DNA of 64,000 nt from assembly GCA_001599975.1 (NCBI GenBank), contig BCIO01000002.1, positions 1,426,001 to 1,490,000 of the forward strand. Direction: 5' to 3'. Of the stretch, positions 57,143 through 64,000 are shown piece by piece (position 1 is the first letter of the stretch; each line of letters opens with the position of its first letter). The translations under genes were made by a program, and so were the position numbers. Under the pieces are notes generated by a model. The model saw only the letters and a list, made by a program, of their open reading frames with translations. It did no database searches and was not told where the DNA came from. This DNA comes from Cystobasidiopsis lactophilus (Eukaryota; Basidiomycota; Agaricostilbomycetes; Agaricostilbales; Chionosphaeraceae).

Positions 57143-60100
57143 ATGAGTGAAGCAGTAGTACCGCCTGGTGGCAGCAGCAGTAACCCCAGCCAAAGGTCGA
57201 GGGGCAGAGGCAGGAGGAGGCCACCTCGGCAAGGAGCTCCTCCATCTCAGCAACAGCAACCTCCCTCAGCATCTGCACCCGCTGCCTCTGATCGACCTGA
57301 ATCATCCACTGGTCGACCTCCCAGAGCCAACAACAACAGAGGCAGAGGCGGGCCTAGACGGGCTGGAGGAGGAGGAGGACGAGGTGCCACTGCTCGAAGC
57401 AACAATGCCGTCGCCACCGACCACCGAGGCGCCAACAACCATGGCCTAGAGCCAGAGGAGGTGCCAGAGCACAAGTCGCTCCAGGCCAGGCTGGTCTACG
57501 AGATCGCCCACAACCAGCTCGACTGCGTCATCTGCTTCAACGCCATCCAAGCCCAGCAGCCCACCCACGGCTGCGGCGTCTGCTCCTCCTTGTTCCACCT
57601 CAAGTGCATCTCAGAGTGGGCCAAACGCTCCATCTCAGACACCAAAGAGCGCGCCGCCCTCCAACCGCCCGGAACGACCTTGCTCGTCCAGTGGCGTTGC
57701 CCCTCTTGCCAATCCCCATTCGACGAAGCCTCCGTGCCCACGCAGTACCGCTGCTTCTGCTCTCGCACGGCCAACCCCAAGCTGCACCCTAGGGACTCGG
57801 GCATCACCCCCCATTCGTGCGGCCAGGCCTGCCTCAAGCCTCGGCCTTTGGGGTGCACCCACAAATGTCCAGCCTTGTGCCACCCGGGCCCCTGCGAGCC
57901 GTGCTTGGCCACGGTCAGGGTGAGGTGCTATTGCGGGAAAGACGAGAAGCACTTCCAATGCGCTGCCCTACACCCCCCGTCTTTGAAGGAAGACTCGACA
58001 GCGACCATCAAGAGCTGCCATGCCATCTGCGGCAGGAAGTTGGGCTGTGGAATGCACGAGTGCAAGGAGCTCTGCCACCCTGGCGACTGCGCGAGCTGCG
58101 AGGAGGTCAGGGACAAAAAGTGCTTTTGCGGCCAGACCGAGGTCAAGGAGGTGTGCTCGACGCCGGAGCACGATGCGTTGGAGCGCACGGAGTGCGTGGG
58201 CCCGACTGGCGAGACATGGATTGGTGAATTCGAGTGCGAGCTCTCGTGTCCTTGGTTCGTTGGCGCCTTTCCTTGCCTGCACTTTCGATCGAAAAATGCT
58301 CAAAGGTTTGCCGCGAACAGGCAATACGATTGTGGCCAGCACCCATGCGAAGAGCGCTGTCGACCGCACGCCCACCCGACCCCGCCTCCCTGTCCCTACT
58401 CGCCTTCTAAAATCACCCACTGCCCCTGCGGCAAGCAACGCCTGGTCCAACTCCGCTCCTCTTGCCTCGACCCGGTCCCCTCTTGCTCCCAACCTTGCCT
58501 CAAACCTTTGCCCGACTGCGATCACGTCTGCCAGCAAGTCTGCCACTCTGGGCCCTGTGAGCCGTGCCGAGAGCTGGTCACTTCCGTCTGCCGCTGCGGC
58601 CACGACAAGCGCACATTGACCTGCTCTGCCCTGGCGAACGAGACGGCCGAGTTCAAGTGCCACCGCGTCTGCAAGGCCCTGCGCCACTGCGGCCGCCACC
58701 CGTGCAGCCGGGCCTGTTGCCCGCTCAGCTTCCAAGAGGCCCTGCTCGCTGCCAAGAAGTCGAAGAGGTCCAGGACGACGGACCTGTCGACCGCGGCCAT
58801 GCTGGAAGACCCGGCCGGCATCCACACCTGCCCTTTGATCTGCGGCCGGGCCCTCAGCTGCGGCCTGCACACCTGCCAAGCCAACGACCACCGCGGGCCG
58901 TGCGGTCGGTGCTTGGCCTCGGAGTTCTCGGAAGTGGCCTGCGCCTGCGGTGGCACCGTCCTCATCCCGCCCGTGCCGTGCGGCACCAAGATCCTCTGCG
59001 ATCTTCCCTGCCACCGCCCACCCCCTCCATGCGGCCACCCGAAAACGCCGCACACGTGCCATGAGGACGACGCGGGCTGCCCGCCGTGCTCGTTCTTGGT
59101 CGAGAAGGAGTGCCAGTGCTACAAGAAGCTCAAGGTCAAGAACGTCAGGTGCGCCCAGGACAAAGTGGGCTGCGGGACCGTCTGTGGAAAGTGAGTTGCT
59201 GGCTTCATTTCATCGACTTAGGGGCGATATGCGTTGCTAATGACGACCACAGAGCGCTCGGATGTGGAGCGCACAAGTGCCGGCTGATGTGCCACAAGGA
59301 AGGCGAGTGCGAGCCTTGCACTCAGACCTGCGGCAAGCCCCGTCGCTTTTGGTAAGGAACCCAAAGCCCCCATCCTGTTGTCCAAATTTCGCGTTTCTGA
59401 CTTGTCCGAGAAACAGCGGACATCCCCATGAGGCGTCTTGCCACGCGCCCTCTGCTTGCTCGACGACCATCGCTTGCCCAGTCATGGTCGACGTCCAGTG
59501 CGCTTGCGGCAACATCAAGCAGCGGGCTTTATGTGGCGCTTGCACCAGCCGGCCGACCAGCACGGCTGCCAAGGTGCTGCCTTGCACAGATGCCTGCGCC
59601 GTCTTGAAGCGCAATGTGGCCTTGGCCGAGGCGCTTGGCATCGCGCCGGATCGAGCGGCAGGAGTGACGGCTGGGAGGAAAGAGGTCGAGTATGACGAGG
59701 AGCTCCTCGACTTTTACGGCCAGCACCAGGTATGCTCGGGTTTGTTTCAGGCTCGTGTCATTTATTGAGATGGCCACTTCCACCAGACTTGGGGCAACGA
59801 GATCGAGTCGCTGCTGCGCAGCTTCCTAGGCTCAACTCGCCAGACCTACTTGTTTCAACCGATGAAGCCTCCACAGCGCTGGTTCACCAAAGACTTGGCC
59901 GCCGCCTGGAATCTACGAGCGGAAAGCTTGGACGCCGAACCACATCGCGCCGTCCACATCAGCAAGCGGCCCTCCGCCTCCGAGCCGCTCAACCCTCTCG
60001 CCGAATCCTACGCGCGCTCTGGCAACACCAAGCATCTCCCCAGTGGCTTCAACTCTGCAGGCCAGTCTTCGGCCGCCAGCGCGTCTGGAACGACAACACC

Positions 60101-60512
60101 AGAAGCCCAGTGGAACGCGCTGATGCTGGCGTCGGTCTTTGGCCACGACGAGGCATCGTTGACCGACCTCATCACGCCACTCACACAAAACGTGCCCTTC
60201 CAGCTCAAGTGGGTCGGCGAAGAGGACGTCCTCTTGGTGCCAGCGGCCCCCACCACAGAGAGCCAGCTGCGCAACATCCGGCTGAGCTTGTCCGCTGAGC
60301 GGCGCCTCTTGACTGGGGGTATCGACGGGGCTCGCGTGGACGCCAACGGCGATCTCACATGGCGCGAGAGCTGGAAAAAGGCGGGCGACAGCAAACCGCC
60401 TGCCTGGGGAGGCCAGCGGCCAACTCCAATGCCACAGCTCGGCAGCTCCAACAGATGGGGCCTCCTCAGCTCGACTTCGACTGGTCAAGGCCACGATGGG
60501 AGCAGCCAATGA
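57143..60512 (+). CDS. FAP1: NFX1-type zinc finger protein FAP1
   Basis: A homologue of yeast Fap1 and human NFX1, a cysteine-rich RNA- or chromatin-linked protein; yeast Fap1 binds the FKBP Fpr1. The start gives MSEAVVPPGGSSSNPSQRSR and an RG/Q-rich leader. A RING-variant domain follows (LDCVICFNAIQAQQPTHGCG, SSLFHLKCISEWAKRSI, WRCPSCQSPF). Then come at least nine NFX fingers (CTHKCPALCHPGPCEPC, GMHECKELCHPGDCASC, CDHVCQQVCHSGPCEPC, CGRHPCSRACCP, GAHKCRLMCHKEGECEPC). After VEYDEELLDFYGQHQ and an intron, the R3H-like region has QTYLFQPMKPPQRWFTKDLA and AEPHRAVHISKRPSA. It ends RWGLLSSTSTGQGHDGSSQ at 60512. Four introns are seen (about 58254, 59190, 59353, 59730). Confidence 0.92.
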
Positions 60513-61112
60513 TTGCCGACCTCTGAGTCTTTTTCCCACGCTGATCGGCCTCTCAAAATACACTATGTCGCGTTTGATCCCCTGGTGCTCCTATCTTCGC
60601 CAGCCTTGCCCTGGCCACTTTTGCCACTACTCTGCTATGATACGTTCGGAGCAACGCCGGATCAGCGCCACCCAAGCCCTGCTGCTGAAGTTGAACGACG
60701 AGCGTCGACGAGTCTCTGGGGACAACGCGATCGACTTTTTTGCCGAGAGCCCTCGGAGCGTGGCCGCCACCGGGGGTCAAGTCCAACCTCCCCAGCGATG
60801 GAAGCTTTTCAAACTCTTGGCAAATCACGAGCCTCTTCCTTATCGTCTTCTTCAAGAGCCTCAGATGGCGAAGGAGGCTAGAGAAGAGGCGGGAGGATCG
60901 AGGACACATAGGCTCTGGCAGCCACAGAAGTCTTTGCCTCACAATTTTTAAAAGGCGCCGGGGTCCTGAGATTGTCCCTGAAAAAAAAGGCCAGGGGTCT
61001 CAAGGTCCCCAAAGCGGACCGTGATAGATAAGGAGTCGGGCAACAAGTTTTTCCCTTTCTGCCTCTCAACCAACAACTCCCTTTTCCCGGTTTCTTTCTA
61101 GGGCCAGACAAG
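60513..61112. other. Promoter region of the ammonium transporter
   Basis: 600 bases between two plus-strand genes. Open frames here overlap and have no family features. It holds the GATA motifs listed separately and a pyrimidine-rich leader (61050-61100). Confidence 0.5.
61022..61031 (+). promoter_or_regulatory. Overlapping GATA-factor sites upstream of the ammonium transporter
   Basis: TGATAGATAA contains two overlapping HGATAR matches (61022-61027 and 61026-61031), 82 bases before the ATG. A further reverse match (CTTATCG) lies near 60840. GATA activators such as Gat1/AreA control ammonium transporters in fungi under nitrogen limitation. The sites may lie within the 5' leader, so the role is inferred. 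Confidence 0.4.
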
Positions 61113-63568
61113 ATGGTCAACGTTACCTACACCACAGCGGGTGACACTGTGAGTTGGATCTGGCCTTTCGCGTTGCCCTTTCGGGTCGATTCGCATGAGC
61201 TTGTTGTTGACCATTTTCCTGCCAACAGGTCATCACCCTCGATGGCACTGCATATGAGTACAACCCTGGGTGAGCTCAAACTTGCATAACTCCAGAGGCC
61301 CTAGCTGATCTCAGCTCCGACCGATAGTGACATGGGTGCGTAGATAACCGGGTAGCGTGTCGTCCGAAGGCTCACGGGCGTCCGACTCAACAGCATGGAT
61401 CACCGCTGCCACTGTCCTTGTCATGAGTAAGCCCCTTCTTCCTGTTGGCCCATATCCGGAAGCGGTCACTGATGGCCGAATTGCAGTCATGACCCGTGAG
61501 CCAAACTTTGTTATCCCGATGTTGGGGTCGCCCATCTCATCGACTTCGATGCAGCTGGTCTCGGCTTCTTCTATGCCGGTGTCCTCAGGCGAAAGAATGC
61601 GTTGAGCATGGTGCGTTTCCGCTCCCTCCGACAGTTGCTTTCTCGGTTCGGTTTGCCTTATTCGGTTGCGCACAGTTATGGGTCTCCTTGATGATTTACT
61701 GGTGAGGCTTCCTTCGGAGAGCACTCGACACTCCATCCTGAGCTGACATCCCTCCAGCACGGTCGTCTTCCAATGGGTGAGCGCCTTCGCCCCTTTGTCG
61801 TCTTAGTCTCAAACCCGGTTCTCATCGCCTTCTCCCTACAGTTCTTCTGGGGCTACTCTTTGACTTTCTCGCAAACCGGCTCCACCTTCATTGGTGACTT
61901 GAAGAACTTTGGCATGATGGGCGTCAACGGCTACCCATCCGCCGGTGGCTCCAAGATCCCGGATCTGCTCTACGCCATCTACCAGGTCATGTTCGCAGTA
62001 AGCTTGCACTCCCCTGCTTTGCCTCTGTGGGCAGGTACTGACGCGCTTGGCCGCAGACCATCACCCCCGTCATCGCTTTCGGTGCTTCGGCTGAGCGTGG
62101 TCGCCTCGCGCCTTTGATCATCCTCACTTTCTGCTGGACTGTCAGTCACTCGCTCCGCTCATTCTTGTGTTTGAGAATCCAAGCTGATTTCATGCTGTCT
62201 GCAGACCATTGTTTATGGTTCGTCTCGCCGCGGCTAACGCCTTTGTTTTCTTTTAGCTAACAAGCGCCCACAGACCCCGTTGCCCACTGGACCTGGTCGC
62301 CCCTCGGCTGGGTGAGTCTGGCTTGGCATTTAATGCAAAAGCCGTCGCTGACTTTGCGCGCGAATTCCAGGACTACATTCTCGGCGGTCTCGACTATGCC
62401 GGTGGAGGACCCGTTCACATGACCTCTGGCTGGGCCGCCCTCGCGTACTCCATCTACGTCGGAAAGCGCCGAGGCTACGGCACCGAGCGCCTCGCCGTTC
62501 GCCCCTCGTCTGTCGCCAACGTCGTTCTTGGCACGGCCCTGCTCTACTTCGGCTGGTTCGGATTCGTGAGTCCTTTCTCCCCTTCCAGCCTCCAGCAACA
62601 GCAGAGCTCATTCCTGGCACAGAACGGTGGCTCTGCTTGCAACATGTCCATGCGCGCCATCCAATCTATGCACGCTACCAACATCGCCGCCGCCACTGGA
62701 GGTCTCACTTGGTTGTTCATGGATTACCGCATTGAACGCAAGTGGTCGACCATCGGCATGTGCTCCGGCATCGGTGAGCCTTGACTTTCGATGCTTTGGA
62801 AGGAGCGGGCCGCTAAAATTTCGGCGCTCGCAGTCGCTGGTCTTGTCGGCATCACCCCCGCTGCCGGTTACGTTGGATCGCCCGCTTCCGTCGCCATTGG
62901 TGTCCTCACTGCCATCGCATGCAATTTGGCCACCAAGATCAAGTTCTGGATCCACGTCGACGACGCCCTCGATGTGTGGGCTCTCCACGGTGTTGGAGGC
63001 ATGGTTGGCGCAGCTCTTACCGGCATCTTCGCTGACTCGCGCGTCGCTTCCTTCGATGGCATCACCGCCATCCCCGGCGGCTGGATCAACCACCACTACA
63101 TCCAGCTCGGCTACCAGCTTGCCCACGTTTGCGCCGACTCGGGCTACTCTTTCGTCCTCACCCTCATCCTCTGCTTCCTCATCGACCACATCCCTGGCTG
63201 CTACTTGCGTGCCTCTGAGGAGGCTGAGATCATTGGCATTGACGTCGAGCAGATGGGCGAAGGTGGGCTTCCTCCCTGTCTCTCTGGGCTTCCTCCCTCT
63301 CCCTCTAGCAAACCCACACTGATCCTCTTCGATACAGTGAGCTACGACTTTGTCCATTACCGCAGAGATGCAGAAGGAACCCACGACGTCGACTACGAAA
63401 ACACCCACTCTGTGGCCAGCGACGAGAAGAAGCATTCTGATGATAAGGTTGCCGAGGCGTACGTTCCAATCTGCTGCTTGCGAACCTGAGGCTATCAGAA
63501 AGCTCATCCGCTGCTACAGACCTGGTGCTGGCGTTGGACGTGCAGGTGCCGAGATGACCGAGGCCTAA
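61113..63568 (+). CDS. Ammonium transporter, AMT/MEP family
   Basis: A plasma-membrane ammonium channel-transporter, usually trimeric. Exons at the 5' end are tiny: 61113-61148, 61229-61269, 61328-61335 (8 bases), 61394-61426, 61487-61495 (9 bases), 61555-61610, 61676-61701, 61758-61776, then longer ones. Spliced they read MVNVTYTTAGDT, VITLDGTAYEYNPG, DMAWITAATVLVMIMTPGLG FFYAGVLRRKNALSM, LWVSLMIYCTVVFQW, with every phase closing. FFWGYSLTFSQ, TPVIAFGASAERGRL, DYAGGGPVHMTSGWAALAYS (first pore His) and FWIHVDDALDVWALHGVGGM (the DxWxxHG second-His motif) are diagnostic. The cytosolic tail begins ASEEAEIIGIDVEQMGE and ends GAEMTEA. A GATA motif upstream suggests nitrogen control. I cannot tell whether it is a Mep2-type sensor. 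Confidence 0.94.
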
Positions 63569-64000
63569 GCGCCTCTGCCATCGCCCTGTGCAGCCGACCT
63601 CTGTTCCATCGGCCATCCTCCCGTCTCTGTTATATGGGTCTGTCGGCGATTATGTGCTATTGTTGCAGGACGTTCTTTTTCTCTTATTTCATGGAGCCCG
63701 CCACGCCCTCTCCTTCTCTCCAACCCTAATCTCTTCGCTGGCGCTTCAAAAACCTCCCCGACCCTCTCTCCCGGATTCCCAGCAACAACAAAAACCCCAA
63801 CCCTTAGAAGCTCTTTAGATCTTTTTGTTGCCAGGATCTCTAGGTTCGCAGAAGGGAGAACAACTTGTACAGGCCGCTACCCTCATTTTTGGCGGGAAAC
63901 ACGGGGAGAAATTCAACGCCTTTACCAGGCTTGTTTACAATCCAAATTGCCTCGATGCCACCCTTTAATGAGATGCCGCCGTCCTTTGAGTGCGTGGCAG
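63569..64000. other. 3' region after the ammonium transporter
   Basis: 432 bases to the window end. It holds the likely 3' untranslated region, pyrimidine-rich at 63650-63770. No supported ORF. Confidence 0.5.

Noticed and set aside
57968-59062. 364-codon minus-strand ORF inside FAP1
   Set aside because: Antisense of the cysteine-rich FAP1 frame; no independent features.

Overview
This is eukaryotic, nuclear fungal DNA. Genes lie on both strands and are packed tightly. Most are cut by many short introns of about 45-70 bases with GTGAGT/GTGCGT/GTAAG donors. Intron density, base composition and the gene set (Tup1, Bck1, Fks1, Pmt2, Fap1, an F-box/leucine-rich protein, small proline-rich proteins) suggest a basidiomycete, perhaps a yeast-like Pucciniomycotina; the class is an inference. 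Gene limits below come from splice models made by eye, so inner exon edges are less certain than starts and stops. I saw no rRNA, tRNA, CRISPR array, retroelement or DNA transposon.

Layout. 1-14 kb: a secreted Rds1-like ferritin-fold protein (-), a VPS9-domain Rab5 GEF (+), ribosome export factor NMD3 (-), a small secreted orphan (+) and an AlkB-like dioxygenase with a GRF zinc finger (-). 14-31 kb: corepressor TUP1 (+), a short-chain dehydrogenase (+), Elongator subunit ELP6 (+), an AMP-binding-like gene (-), rRNA processing factor RCL1 (-), a two-helix membrane protein (-), O-mannosyltransferase PMT2 (-) and two orphans (+). 31-45 kb: MAPKKK BCK1 (-) with an overlapping upstream ORF, a proline-rich small protein with a TATA box (+), Fe-S scaffold NFU1 (-), a modular CxxC protein (+), a UBE2W-type E2 (+), an F-box protein (-) and a second short-chain dehydrogenase (+). 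45-64 kb: glucan synthase FKS1 (+), an alpha/beta hydrolase (+), a small membrane orphan (+), a partial second copy of the FKS1 3' end, Pol III subunit RPC53 (-), NFX1-type protein FAP1 (+) and an ammonium transporter (+).

Most genes are housekeeping: ribosome assembly and export, tRNA wobble modification, Pol III, Fe-S clusters, ubiquitin. Three are tied to the cell wall: PMT2, BCK1 and FKS1. They are scattered and not an operon, although in yeast Bck1 signalling raises Fks1 expression.

Most notable are: a 641-base, nearly identical direct duplication of the last FKS1 exons, with ambiguous bases; micro-exons of 8, 9, 10 and 18 bases, three of which fall in or beside functional motifs; and a protein built of CxxC modules on phase-matched exons. 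I did not find a clear new multi-gene system.
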